Shown here piece after piece: positions 43,692-52,879 of a stretch of 64,000 bases of DNA. The DNA lies in assembly GCA_963810775.1 (NCBI GenBank), contig CAWEOT010000025.1:124001-188000 (forward strand). The letters run 5' to 3'. The notes below the pieces were generated by a model. It was not told the origin of the DNA, ran no database searches, and saw nothing but the letters and a program-made list of their open reading frames with translations. The translations under genes were made by a program, and so were the position numbers. How positions within the stretch are numbered: position 1 is the stretch's first letter; every line of letters begins with the position of its first letter. Source of the stretch: DATBVX01 sp963810775 (GTDB taxonomy: Bacteria > Pseudomonadota > Gammaproteobacteria > Steroidobacterales > Steroidobacteraceae).

Positions 43692-44389
43692 GTCCCCACC
43701 TGAGGACCAATGGTGATCGTGATCGTTCCCAGCCCGTCGATTCCCCCTTCGACACGATCGCCCGGCTTGAGCGCACCGACACCCGCGGGTGTGCCGGTAT
43801 AGATGAGATCGCCCGGTCGGAGCTCGAACAGCGTCGAGAGCTCAGCGATCACCTCCGGAACCTTGCTGATCATCTCGGAGAGATCGGCCTCCTGCTTCAT
43901 GACGCCATTGACCTTGAGCCAGATGCGTCCCCGTGCCATGTGTCCAACGGCAACGGCTGAACAGATGGCACTGATGGGTGCCGAATGATCGAAACCCTTC
44001 GAGAGATCCCACGGACGGCCTGCCTTGCGCGCCTCAGACTGCAGATCGCGGCGCGTGAGGTCGATGCCGACCGCATAGCCGAGAATGTGCTCGCCCGCGC
44101 GCGCAGCAGGAATGTCGCGCCCCGCGCGATCGATCGCCACCACGAGCTCGATCTCGTGATGAAAGTCCTTGGTGCGCGAGGGATACGGCACTGTCGCGCC
44201 ATCGGGCACGATCGCGTCCGCCGGCTTGCTAAAGAAGAACGGCGCCTCGCGTTTCGCGTTCGGGTCCATCTCGCGCGCATGCGATTCGTAGTTGCGCCCG
44301 ACGCAGAAGATCCGGCGCACCGGGAAGTGCAGCTCGGTTTCGGCAACCGGCACGGAAACCTGGCTCGCGGGCGGAAACAAGTACTGCAT
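43688..44389 (-). CDS. Fumarylacetoacetate hydrolase-family protein (fumarylpyruvate hydrolase-like)
   Basis: 233 residues. FAH fold: FCVGRNYESHAREM, FFSKPADAIV, the metal-binding DFHHEIELVV (acidic ligands), GYAVGIDLTRRDLQ and YTGTPAGVG. The short length fits fumarylpyruvate hydrolase or oxaloacetate-tautomerase-like members rather than the larger fumarylacetoacetase. Overlaps the start of the isomerase gene, forming a two-gene catabolic unit; the acyl-CoA dehydrogenase lies 22 bp upstream on the same strand. Confidence 0.9.
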   Translation of the reverse strand: MQYLFPPASQVSVPVAETELHFPVRRIFCVGRNYESHAREMDPNAKREAPFFFSKPADAIVPDGATVPYPSRTKDFHHEIELVVAIDRAGRDIPAARAGEHILGYAVGIDLTRRDLQSEARKAGRPWDLSKGFDHSAPISAICSAVAVGHMARGRIWLKVNGVMKQEADLSEMISKVPEVIAELSTLFELRPGDLIYTGTPAGVGALKPGDRVEGGIDGLGTITITIGPQVGT

Positions 44390-44411
44390 GGGTTCGGTTC
44401 CGGATTGACGG

Positions 44412-46199
44412 TCAGAACTGGTCTTCTTCCAGCTCCATGACGGAGCCGCTACCTGCCTGCACGGCGGCCGCGTACGCGTGTGCGCGCGGCAGGATGTGAT
44501 CCGAATAGAAACGTGCCGTGGCGAGCTTGGCACGCAGGAACGGTGCGTTGCCGTCCTTCGCGGCGAGCTTGCGGGTCGCCACGAGTGCCGCGCGGGCCAT
44601 CTGCCAACCACCCGCGACGATCGCGACCAGCATCAGGAAATTGAAGGCGACTGCGCCAGGAAAGTTCTGATCGGTAGCTGAATTGCGCAGCAGCAGCCGT
44701 GCGCCCTCGCCGACGTCGCGGACTCCCACGTCCAGCGCTTTCGCCATGCTTTCGAGCGCCGCGCCGCCCGCGGCGAGCGCCTTCTGATCCTTACGCATCT
44801 CGCTCAGCATGTCCTCGAGCGCGCCGCCGCCATCGCGCAGCACCTTGCGTCCGACCAGATCGAGCGCCTGGATTCCGTTCGTCCCCTCGTAAATCGTGGT
44901 GATGCGCGCATCGCGCAAGTACTGCGCGACACCGGTCTCCTCGATGAAGCCGCTGCCACCGTGAATCTGCACGCACAGCCCTGTTACCTCTTGCGCGATC
45001 TCGCTGCCCCAGGCTTTCACGATCGGTGTCAGAAGATCTGCGCGTGACTGATGACGTCGGCGCTCCTCGGGATCTGGCGCATGCTTCGCGAAGTCGAGAT
45101 TCACGGCGGCGGCATAGGCGAGCGCCCGGCTTGCTTCCGTCAACGCGCGCATCGTCAGCAGCATGCGTCGCACATCTGGGTGGCGAATGATGGCGACACG
45201 CTCCTTGCCGTCGGCGGAGCGTCCTTGAACACGCTCACGCGCATACGCGACAGCGTGCTGATAGGCGCGATCCGCGATGCCAATGCCCTGCAAGCCGACG
45301 CCCAAGCGCATGCAGTTCATCATCGTGAACATGCACGCCAGCCCTTCATGCAGGCGCCCCACGAGGAAGCCCTCCGCGCCGCCGTGATCACCGAGCGCCA
45401 GGACGCAGGTCGGGCTCGCGTGCAGACCGAGCTTGTGCTCGACCGATACCGGATGAATGTCGTTGCGCTCGCCGAGCTTGCCGTCGGGCGCGACGCGATA
45501 CTTGGGCACGAGGAACAAGGAAATGCCTTTCACGCCGGGCGGTGCGTGCGGCGCTTTCGCGAGCACCATGTGCACGATGTTGGGCGTCAGCTCGTGATCG
45601 CCCCACGTAATGAAGATCTTGCGACCAAAGAGCCGGAAACGATCGCCGTGTGGTTCGGCGCGCGTCTGGATGACAGCGAGATCCGAGCCGGCCTGGGGCT
45701 CGGTGAGACACATCGTGACGGTCCACTCGCCACTCAGGACGCGCGGCATGTACAGCTCGCGCAACTCCGTCGTCGCGTGCGTCTCTAGCGCCTCGACCGC
45801 GCCGGACGAAAGTTCCGGGCAGGTCGCGAACGCAGTATTCGCCGCTGCCCACATTTCGCTCGTGGGTGCCGACACCGCGTGCGGCAGACCTTGTCCGCCA
45901 TGCTCCACATCGCCACGCAAACCTACCCACCCGCCGGTCGCGATGGCTCGGTAGGCTTCCGCAAAACCCTCGGGCACGCGCACGCGCCCATCTATCAGCT
46001 CGACGCCCTTGAGATCGCCACTGCGATTGAGGGGACTGATGACTTCACCAGCAAGCCGTGCCGCCTCGATCAGAATCGAATCGACAACGTCCGGCGTCGC
46101 CGACTGAAATGCCGGGACCGACGCGGCGAGCTGGGGCAGGCCTGCCAGCTCGTTGAGCACGAAGCGGATATCGTCGATGGGGGCGCGGTATTCGGGCAT
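44412..46199 (-). CDS. Acyl-CoA dehydrogenase (large, DmdC/FadE-like with C-terminal extension)
   Basis: 595 residues from the ATG at 46199. It begins PEYRAPIDDIRFVLNEL as in the ~600-residue acyl-CoA dehydrogenases with an extra C-terminal helical domain. FAD/acyl-binding segments include TMCLTEPQAGSDLA, KIFITWGDHE, and QIHGGSGFIEE with TTIYEGTNGIQALDL. It dehydrogenates an acyl-CoA at the alpha-beta bond; chain length cannot be set from sequence. Divergent from the thioesterase gene (83 bp apart). Confidence 0.9.
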   Translation of the reverse strand: MPEYRAPIDDIRFVLNELAGLPQLAASVPAFQSATPDVVDSILIEAARLAGEVISPLNRSGDLKGVELIDGRVRVPEGFAEAYRAIATGGWVGLRGDVEHGGQGLPHAVSAPTSEMWAAANTAFATCPELSSGAVEALETHATTELRELYMPRVLSGEWTVTMCLTEPQAGSDLAVIQTRAEPHGDRFRLFGRKIFITWGDHELTPNIVHMVLAKAPHAPPGVKGISLFLVPKYRVAPDGKLGERNDIHPVSVEHKLGLHASPTCVLALGDHGGAEGFLVGRLHEGLACMFTMMNCMRLGVGLQGIGIADRAYQHAVAYARERVQGRSADGKERVAIIRHPDVRRMLLTMRALTEASRALAYAAAVNLDFAKHAPDPEERRRHQSRADLLTPIVKAWGSEIAQEVTGLCVQIHGGSGFIEETGVAQYLRDARITTIYEGTNGIQALDLVGRKVLRDGGGALEDMLSEMRKDQKALAAGGAALESMAKALDVGVRDVGEGARLLLRNSATDQNFPGAVAFNFLMLVAIVAGGWQMARAALVATRKLAAKDGNAPFLRAKLATARFYSDHILPRAHAYAAAVQAGSGSVMELEEDQF

Positions 46200-46281
46200 G
46201 GGCGCGAGTCTCGGGGCTGCCAATCGTAGCAGGGTGTCGGTGCTATGATCCGCTCTCGCCGACTTTTCCCCGGTTCTGCCT

Positions 46282-46743
46282 GTGAGCATCTGGTTCCGAC
46301 CGTTCACGATCGAAAGTCTCGCCCAGTGGGTGCCCGGGACGATGGTCGAGCACCTGGGTATTCGCTTCATCGAGATGGGACCCGACTTTCTGCGCGCCAC
46401 GATGCCCGTGGACCATCGCACAGTGCAGGCGATGGGCATCCTGCATGGCGGAGCGTCGGTCGCGCTCGCGGAGACCCTGGGCAGTGTCGCGGGAAATATG
46501 TGTCTCGATCTCGAGAAGAGCGTTTGCGTCGGCCAGGAGATCAACGCCAATCATCTGCGTCCCGCCTCTTCTGGCGTCGTCACCGGCACGGCCCGGGCGC
46601 TGCACATCGGCACCCGCACGCAGGTGTGGCAGATCGAGATTCGCGATGCGCGCGAGCGCCTGGTGTGCATCTCGCGCATCACGCTGGCGGTGATCGACCG
46701 CGATCCGCGAGTCTCAGTTCCCGGGCGTAAGGCGGAATCATGA
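46282..46743 (+). CDS. Hotdog-fold acyl-CoA thioesterase (YdiI/PaaI-like)
   Basis: 153 residues from a GTG start. MGILHGGASVALAETLGS carries the hotdog HGG motif and catalytic acid; VGQEINANHLRPA and GTRTQVWQIEI complete the fold. It resembles the DHNA-CoA/acyl-CoA thioesterase YdiI group. Its stop overlaps the lptM start (ATGA), so the two are co-translated with polA downstream. Confidence 0.9.
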   Translation: MSIWFRPFTIESLAQWVPGTMVEHLGIRFIEMGPDFLRATMPVDHRTVQAMGILHGGASVALAETLGSVAGNMCLDLEKSVCVGQEINANHLRPASSGVVTGTARALHIGTRTQVWQIEIRDARERLVCISRITLAVIDRDPRVSVPGRKAES

Positions 46744-46946
46744 GCGCTTCCCGGCGCAGTACCCTCTCGCTGTGCTCGTCCATCGGCGCAGCGCTGTTCA
46801 CTGCATTGCTCGTCACCTCATGCGGCCAGAAGGGTCCCCTGTACCTGCCCGACGAGCAGAAGGAGCCAGTCAGGAAGAGCGGTATCCCGATCCCTGTCTC
46901 GAAGGAAGAGAAGAACCGCAACAAGGAAGAATCAAAGGCTCCCTGA
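46740..46946 (+). CDS. lptM: LptM-like small lipoprotein (LPS translocon maturation factor)
   Basis: 68 residues. Lipoprotein signal peptide ending VTSC (Cys28) followed at once by the family signature CGQKGPLYLPDE; the tail is Lys/Glu-rich. In E. coli LptM (YifL) helps LptD disulfide maturation in the LPS translocon. It overlaps the thioesterase gene by 4 bp and precedes polA by 12 bp. Confidence 0.9.
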   Translation: MSASRRSTLSLCSSIGAALFTALLVTSCGQKGPLYLPDEQKEPVRKSGIPIPVSKEEKNRNKEESKAP

Positions 46947-46958
46947 GCCCACCACTGC

Positions 46959-49697
46959 ATGAGCGGGCCGCAAAAACTCGTCCTCGTCGACGGCTCTTCG
47001 TACCTGTATCGCGCCTTCCACGCGCTGCCGCAGTTCAGCAGTTCACGCGGCGAACCCACCGGTGCTGTGCTCGGCGTGATCAACATGCTCCTCAAGCTGA
47101 TCAAGGATGAGTCCCCCGGGCTCATCGCGATCGTATTTGACGCGCCAGGCAAGACGTTTCGCGACGAGCTCTTCGAGGAATACAAGGCGGATCGCCAGCC
47201 CATGCCCGATGACCTGAGAAAACAGGTTGCCCCCATTCTCGACATCGTTGCAGCGATGGGACTGCCGCTGCTGCGCATCGATGGCGTCGAAGCCGACGAT
47301 GTCATCGGCACGCTCGCGACTCGCGCCGCGAGCGAAAAGTGTCATGTCCTCATTTCGACCGGCGACAAGGACATGACACAGCTCGTCAACGAGTACATCA
47401 CCTGCATCAACACGATGACCGACACGCTCCTCGATCGCGCTGGCGTGAAGGCAAAGTTCGACGTCTTTCCCGAACAGATCGTGGGTTACCTTGCCCTGAT
47501 CGGCGACAACATCGACAACATTCCCGGCGTGCCGAAGGTCGGCCCCAAGACGGCGGCCAAGTGGCTCAACGAGTATTCGACCCTCGACAACCTGATCGCC
47601 AATGCGGCGAAGATCGAAGGCAGAGTTGGCGAGAGCTTGCGAGAGCACCTCACGACGCTCGAGCTCTCGCGCAAGCTTGCAACCATCGACTGCGATTTGA
47701 AGCTCGACGTCACGCCCGCGGCGCTCGCTCCAAGACCGCCGGACAAAGAGCGATTGCGCGAGCTGTACACCCGCCTCGAGCTGAAATCTCTGTTGCGCCA
47801 GCTCTCGCCCAACGAGACGCCTGCCGTCCCTCAGCCAGTGCCGGTTCCGGCCGCGGCCGCCGCGGTTACTCCTGTGTCCGCTGCCGTCCCGCGGCATTAC
47901 GAGACTGTGGTCACTGAAGCGGACCTGGAGCGTTGGCTCGAAATTCTGCGTCAGGCACCTCTTTTCGCCTTTGACACTGAAACGACGAGCCTCAACTACA
48001 TGGAGGCGCGGATCGTGGGCTTTTCCTTCAGCGCCGAGCCTGGCCACGCGGCTTATGTTCCGGTCGGACACGACTACGCCGGCGCACCGGATCAGCTCGA
48101 CCGCGACTTGGTTCTCGGGAAGCTCAAGCCGATCCTCGAAGACCCGCAGCGCCAGAAACTTGGACATCACCTGAAGTACGACGCGCACGTGCTCGCCAAT
48201 TACGACATCGAGCTCAGGGGCATGCGTTACGACTCAATGCTCGAGTCCTACGTGCTCAACAGCACGGCCACGAATCACAACCTGGACTCGACCGCCGAAA
48301 AGTACCTCGGCGTCAAGACGATCCGTTACGAGGACGTGGCGGGCCGCGGCGCGCGCCAGCTCACCTTCAACCAGGTTCCGGTGGATCGGGCCGCGGAGTA
48401 TTCGGCTGAGGATGCCGACGTCACGCTGCAATTGCACCGCGCGCTCTGGTCGCGGATCGAGGCCGTACCGACACTGAAACGCCTGTACGAGGAGATTGAG
48501 CAGCCCCTCGTCGATGTGCTCAAGCGCATGGAAGAGGACGGCGTGCTGATCGATCGCGAGATGCTCAAGCGGCAGAGCGGCGAGCTATCGAAACGCATGC
48601 GCGAGATCGAGGTCGAGGCGCATCGGGAAGCGGGTGCGCCTTTCAACCTGGAATCACCGCGCCAGCTGCAGGAGATCCTGTTCAACAAGCTGCAGTTGCC
48701 GGCAATGCGCAAGACTCCAACCGGTCAACCTTCGACCGCGGAGGATGTTCTCGAAGAGCTGGCGCAATCCTATGCGCTGCCACGCCTCATCATGGAGTAC
48801 CGCGGCTTCGCCAAGCTCAAATCGACCTACACCGACAAGCTGCCGCTGCAGATCGATCCGCGCACCGGTCGCGTGCACACTTCTTACCACCAGGCAGTCG
48901 CGGCCACGGGACGACTGTCATCGACCGATCCGAATCTGCAGAACATTCCCATCCGCACACCGGAAGGGCGTCGCATCCGTCAGGCGTTCGTGGCCCCGCC
49001 AGGCCAAGTGCTGATGGCCGCCGATTATTCGCAGATCGAGCTGCGCATCATGGCGCACCTGTCCGGCGACAAAGGGTTGCTCGAGGCGTTCGCGCAGGAG
49101 CGCGACATACACCAGGCAACCGCGGCCGAAGTTTTCGGCGCTGCACTCGATCAGGTGTCGCATGATCAGCGCCGCTCGGCCAAGGCAATCAATTTCGGAT
49201 TGATATACGGCATGTCGGCGTTCGGTCTGGCCCGCCAACTGGGTATCGATCGCGGCGCAGCTCAGCGCTACGTAGACCTGTACTTTCAGCGTTATCCCGG
49301 GGTGAAGCGCTTCATGGATGAAACTCGTGCGCAGGCGCGCCAACAGGGATTTGTCGAGACGGTGTTCGGTCGACGGCTCTATCTCAACGACATCAATTCG
49401 CGCAATGGCCAGATGCGTCAGTATGCCGAACGTGCCGCCATCAACGCGCCGATGCAGGGCAGCGCGGCCGATATCATCAAGCGCGCCATGATCAGTGCTC
49501 ACCGCTGGCTCCAAACCGACTCAGTGCCCGCGCGCCTCATCATGCAGGTGCACGACGAGCTGGTGTTCGAAGTGGCGAGCGATGCAGTGGACGCGGTGCG
49601 TGAAGGTGTCCGGCAACACATGTGCGCTGCGGCGGAGCTGAGCGTGCCGCTCAAGGTCGAGGTCGGCGTCGGCGGCAATTGGGACGAAGCCCACTGA
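46959..49697 (+). CDS. polA: DNA polymerase I
   Basis: 912 residues with all three domains. 5'-nuclease at about 1–290 (LVDGSSYLYRAFHALP, ISTGDKDMTQLV, LIGDNIDNIPGVPKVGPKTA). 3'-5' exonuclease at about 320–510 with DTETTSL, YDSMLESY and YSAEDADVT, so proofreading residues are retained. Polymerase at about 520–912 with ADYSQIELRIMAHLSGD, RRSAKAINFGLIYGM and MQVHDELVFEV. It removes RNA primers and fills gaps. The polA–engB–cytochrome c4–dsbA order is typical of gammaproteobacteria. Confidence 0.97.
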   Translation: MSGPQKLVLVDGSSYLYRAFHALPQFSSSRGEPTGAVLGVINMLLKLIKDESPGLIAIVFDAPGKTFRDELFEEYKADRQPMPDDLRKQVAPILDIVAAMGLPLLRIDGVEADDVIGTLATRAASEKCHVLISTGDKDMTQLVNEYITCINTMTDTLLDRAGVKAKFDVFPEQIVGYLALIGDNIDNIPGVPKVGPKTAAKWLNEYSTLDNLIANAAKIEGRVGESLREHLTTLELSRKLATIDCDLKLDVTPAALAPRPPDKERLRELYTRLELKSLLRQLSPNETPAVPQPVPVPAAAAAVTPVSAAVPRHYETVVTEADLERWLEILRQAPLFAFDTETTSLNYMEARIVGFSFSAEPGHAAYVPVGHDYAGAPDQLDRDLVLGKLKPILEDPQRQKLGHHLKYDAHVLANYDIELRGMRYDSMLESYVLNSTATNHNLDSTAEKYLGVKTIRYEDVAGRGARQLTFNQVPVDRAAEYSAEDADVTLQLHRALWSRIEAVPTLKRLYEEIEQPLVDVLKRMEEDGVLIDREMLKRQSGELSKRMREIEVEAHREAGAPFNLESPRQLQEILFNKLQLPAMRKTPTGQPSTAEDVLEELAQSYALPRLIMEYRGFAKLKSTYTDKLPLQIDPRTGRVHTSYHQAVAATGRLSSTDPNLQNIPIRTPEGRRIRQAFVAPPGQVLMAADYSQIELRIMAHLSGDKGLLEAFAQERDIHQATAAEVFGAALDQVSHDQRRSAKAINFGLIYGMSAFGLARQLGIDRGAAQRYVDLYFQRYPGVKRFMDETRAQARQQGFVETVFGRRLYLNDINSRNGQMRQYAERAAINAPMQGSAADIIKRAMISAHRWLQTDSVPARLIMQVHDELVFEVASDAVDAVREGVRQHMCAAAELSVPLKVEVGVGGNWDEAH

Positions 49698-49866
49698 TTG
49701 TCGATACCACGCAACAGATGGTCTGCTTTGAACTTCTTGCACATCAATTAGCGACGATTCGCTGAACTCCCGCGAGGGTTGAAGCTCTATTCGTCACGGC
49801 CTGCGATGCTGGCGATCGGCGCACGCTGCCAATACTCGACTAAGTCTCATTTCAAGGAGGTTCTCT

Positions 49867-50412
49867 ATGTCGCGCGCAACGATTGCCGCCCTTCTGGTCT
49901 CGTGTCTTTTCGCTGCACCAGCGTTCGCTGCCGAGAACGGTTTTTATGTTGGCGCCGGAGTCGGCCAGGGCTACGTCAAGGTCGATGACGGAGACATCCT
50001 CGGGCTCGATGATTTCGACGGTGATGACACGGGCTTCAAGGTGATTGCCGGCTTTCGTCCCTTCAAGATATTTGCAATTGAAGCCAACTACGTCGATCTC
50101 GGCAGCGCCAAAGATAACGTCGCCGGCGTGAACGTGAAGGCCGATACGACTGGTATCGACGCGTTCGCAGTGGGAATCCTGCCGATTCCTTTCGTGGACC
50201 TCTTCGCCAAGGTCGGCGTGATTTCCTGGAACCAGGACTTCGACATCTCTAGCATCGCTTCGAGTGATGACAGCGGTGAGGACTTCGCCTACGGTGTCGG
50301 CGCTGGCTTTGCATTCGGGGCCGCGGCATTGCGCGCCGAATACGAACGCTTCGAAATCCCACACACTGACTCGGTGGACATGATTTCGCTCAGCTTCACG
50401 TGGACCTTCTGA
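49867..50412 (+). CDS. Outer-membrane beta-barrel protein, OmpA/OmpW-like
   Basis: 181 residues; AAGGAGG precedes the ATG. A signal peptide ends FAA|EN. Alternating strands run through the mature part (GFYVGAGVGQGYV, GFKVIAGFRPF, FAIEANYVDLG, FAYGVGAGFAF) and it ends with the aromatic terminal strand ISLSFTWTF needed for BAM insertion. It is an eight-strand-type barrel with acidic loops; ligand unknown. Single gene with a terminator at 50567–50603. Confidence 0.85.
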   Translation: MSRATIAALLVSCLFAAPAFAAENGFYVGAGVGQGYVKVDDGDILGLDDFDGDDTGFKVIAGFRPFKIFAIEANYVDLGSAKDNVAGVNVKADTTGIDAFAVGILPIPFVDLFAKVGVISWNQDFDISSIASSDDSGEDFAYGVGAGFAFGAAALRAEYERFEIPHTDSVDMISLSFTWTF

Positions 50413-50566
50413 CAGTCCCATGACATTTCTTTACGCGATTAATATTGATGGGCTGGAACTTCATGAAGGTGACCACATCTAACTTCACGAGCGTGTAGAA
50501 CGCTCCCCGCTTTCCTCCCTGAGCGGGTATTTACCCGGTTTGTCATCCCCATGCCGGGTTAGTCTG

Positions 50567-50603
50567 ACCCGGTGGTTCGGCCCCCCGATCCACCGGGTTT
50601 TTT
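50567..50603 (+). terminator. Rho-independent terminator after the barrel gene
   Basis: Stem ACCCGGTGG / CCACCGGGT, 14-nt loop, then TTTTTT (50598–50603). The adjacent 50524–50560 holds further short palindromes built on the same CCGGGT/ACCCGG words, so alternative hairpins can form. The T-run end also forms the TAA stop of engB on the opposite strand. Confidence 0.88.
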
Positions 50604-51186
50604 ATTTCCCCAGAAGACTTTGCAGCACGTTTCGGGCTTGTTCGGCGCCCTCTTTGTTCAGGGATGAAAAAAGCTGCACGGAAGCGCCCTCACCGAGTTC
50701 ACCAGCGACCTTGGCAAGTTCCTTGCGTGCTTCATTGCGCGTCAGCTTGTCCGACTTGGTCAGCAGCACATGCACGGGGAGCTCTCGCCGCACGGTCCAT
50801 TCGAGCAGCGCGCGATCGCCGTCTTTTAGCCCACGACGTACATCTACGATGAGAAGCAAACCGCTCAAAGAGTTGCGTGTTGCGAAATACTCACCCACGA
50901 GTTGGTGCCACTGCGCCTGCACCTTGGGCGGCACCTTGGCAAATCCATAGCCCGGCAGATCGACCAGTCGCTGATCCTCTTGCAGCTCGAAGAAATTGAC
51001 GAGCTGCGTAAGCCCCGGAGTTTTGCCGCTTCGCGCGAGATTCGTGCGATGAGTAATCGAGTTGATGGCGCTGGATTTGCCGGCATTCGAGCGGCCGGCG
51101 ACTGCGACCTCCGTGCCGACATCCGGCGGGAATTGGTGGATGCTCGCCGCGCTGAGCATGAAACGGGCTTGCGGGTACGTGGACAT
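50602..51186 (-). CDS. engB: Ribosome biogenesis GTPase EngB (YihA/YsxC)
   Basis: 194 residues. G1 GRSNAGKSS (31–39), G3 DLPGYGFAKVP and G4 TKSDKL are present, with the family's VDVRRGLKDGD. EngB is an essential GTPase for large-subunit assembly in several bacteria. It is divergent from the cytochrome c4 gene; the 109-bp spacer has a TACAAT hexamer (51225–51230) that could serve a plus-strand promoter. Confidence 0.95.
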   Translation of the reverse strand: MSTYPQARFMLSAASIHQFPPDVGTEVAVAGRSNAGKSSAINSITHRTNLARSGKTPGLTQLVNFFELQEDQRLVDLPGYGFAKVPPKVQAQWHQLVGEYFATRNSLSGLLLIVDVRRGLKDGDRALLEWTVRRELPVHVLLTKSDKLTRNEARKELAKVAGELGEGASVQLFSSLNKEGAEQARNVLQSLLGK

Positions 51187-51295
51187 GAAGGGCTGACCGT
51201 GGACTTAAACCGTTGAGTTTAGTGTACAATTCGCCGCCCGTCGGCACGTCCGCGACCGGCGGACCAGCTCAAGAACCGCAAGGGAGCTCCTTCGA

Positions 51296-51898
51296 ATGAA
51301 GTTGTGGAGATTGGTGGCCGCACTGGCCGGCATGAGCATGGCCGCTTCCGCAATCGCCGACGGAGCCGAAGATGGCGCGACGAAGGCGGCCGTTTGCTCG
51401 GCCTGCCACGGACCCAATGGCAACAGCGTCAATCCTGAATGGCCTAACCTCGCCGGGCAGGGTGATCGATACATGGTCCAGCAGCTGAAGTTCTTCAAGG
51501 AAGGCAAGCGCAACAATCCGGTGATGGCGCCCATGGCGGCGACGCTGTCGGACAAGGACATGGCGGACCTGGCTGCCTATTACGCGGCCCAGAAACCAAC
51601 CGGCCTCGAAGCGGATCCTTCGTATTGGGAAGCGGGTCAGAAGCTCTATCGGGGCGGCGATAGCGCACGCAATCTCCCGGCCTGCATCGCCTGTCATGGG
51701 CCGGTGGGCCGAGGCATCTCGCCGTCCGGGTATCCAGCGCTGCGCGGTCAGCACTCCGTCTATACACAGAAGCAGCTCAACGACTACGCGGCCGGCGCAC
51801 GCCCGGGCGCCAACGCGGAAATAATGCACAGCATCGCCGGACGCATGACCGCAGATGAAATCCGCAATGTCTCCTCTTATATCCAGGGCCTGCGCTAG
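51296..51898 (+). CDS. Di-heme cytochrome c4
   Basis: 200 residues. Signal peptide to about residue 22, then two heme c sites: CSACH (34–38) and CIACH (130–134), each followed by a methionine-bearing half (NPVMAPMAAT and AEIMHSIAGRM). Cytochrome c4 passes electrons to terminal oxidases in the periplasm. CAAGGGAG precedes the ATG. Next gene, dsbA, starts 69 bp later. Confidence 0.95.
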   Translation: MKLWRLVAALAGMSMAASAIADGAEDGATKAAVCSACHGPNGNSVNPEWPNLAGQGDRYMVQQLKFFKEGKRNNPVMAPMAATLSDKDMADLAAYYAAQKPTGLEADPSYWEAGQKLYRGGDSARNLPACIACHGPVGRGISPSGYPALRGQHSVYTQKQLNDYAAGARPGANAEIMHSIAGRMTADEIRNVSSYIQGLR

Positions 51899-51967
51899 CG
51901 CATCGCGCAACTGAGCGCCGCCATTGCGGTCGAAGCCCCCGCCCTGGAGCATTTCCGGAGTGATTGC

Positions 51968-52852
51968 ATGAAGAAAATTGGCGTGTTTGTCGGTCTGTTG
52001 TTGGTCGCGACGGTTGGCTGTGGCGGGCAGCAACCGCCAGGATCGCCAGCAACTCCCGCTCAACAAGCCGCGCCTGCACCCGCGGCTGCGTCGAGCACGG
52101 CTCCCGCAGCCAAGCCCGCTGCACCCGCACCCCGACCTTCCGCAGCCGAGTCAGGCTCCGGCATCGAAGCGGGAGAGGCGGTAGATCCGGCGGATGACGA
52201 ACCAGCCGCGACGCGCGCCAACACCTTACTCGCCGCCTCAATGACGCAAGCGAAACCGGAAGCCGCATCGCAGTGGGCGCAAGGCGTCAACTACAAACTG
52301 CTCGTGCCGGCGCAGCCGACCAATGCCGGGCCTGATCAGGTCGAGGTCGTGGAGGCGTTCTGGTATGCGTGCCCCCACTGCTATGCGCTGGAGCCCTACC
52401 TGGCGAGTTGGAAAGCAAAGAAGCCCGCTAGCGTGCAGTTCAATGTGCTGCCCGTGATGTGGGGTCCGGTGCATCGCGCGCATGCGCAGCTCTTCTATAC
52501 GCTGCAGGCGCTCGGCAAGGAGGAGGAGCTGCACCGCGCCGTCATGCAGGAAGTGCAGGACAACCACAACATGCTCGCCAGCAACGATCCAATCGAGACC
52601 GAGCAGATGCAAATGGAGTTCGCGCGCCGTCATGGGATCAAGGAGGAGGACTTCCGCAAGGCCTACTCGTCTTTCGCGGTCCAGACCAATCTGCAGCGCG
52701 CCGAGCAGCTCACCCGCCGCTATCGCGTGGAAGGCGTGCCGCTCTTCGTGATCAACGGCAAATACACGGCGGACGTGGGGTCGGCAGGCGGCCAGGCGCA
52801 ACTCATCGCGCTCATCAACGACCTCGTCGCGCGCGAACAAAAGAAGCAGTAA
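51968..52852 (+). CDS. dsbA: DsbA-type thiol:disulfide oxidoreductase, probable lipoprotein
   Basis: 294 residues. The signal peptide ends TVGC (Cys18), an imperfect lipobox. A ~60-residue Pro/Ala-rich linker (about 20–80) leads to the DsbA fold: active-site CPHC (135–138) in FWYACPHCYALEPYL, the inserted helical domain, and cis-Pro in GVPLFVINGKY. It introduces disulfides into exported proteins. A tethered DsbA differs from soluble E. coli DsbA. It follows cytochrome c4 and precedes corA. Confidence 0.92.
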   Translation: MKKIGVFVGLLLVATVGCGGQQPPGSPATPAQQAAPAPAAASSTAPAAKPAAPAPRPSAAESGSGIEAGEAVDPADDEPAATRANTLLAASMTQAKPEAASQWAQGVNYKLLVPAQPTNAGPDQVEVVEAFWYACPHCYALEPYLASWKAKKPASVQFNVLPVMWGPVHRAHAQLFYTLQALGKEEELHRAVMQEVQDNHNMLASNDPIETEQMQMEFARRHGIKEEDFRKAYSSFAVQTNLQRAEQLTRRYRVEGVPLFVINGKYTADVGSAGGQAQLIALINDLVAREQKKQ

Positions 52853-52879
52853 CCGCCGCAGACCGCGGCAAGGCCGCCC

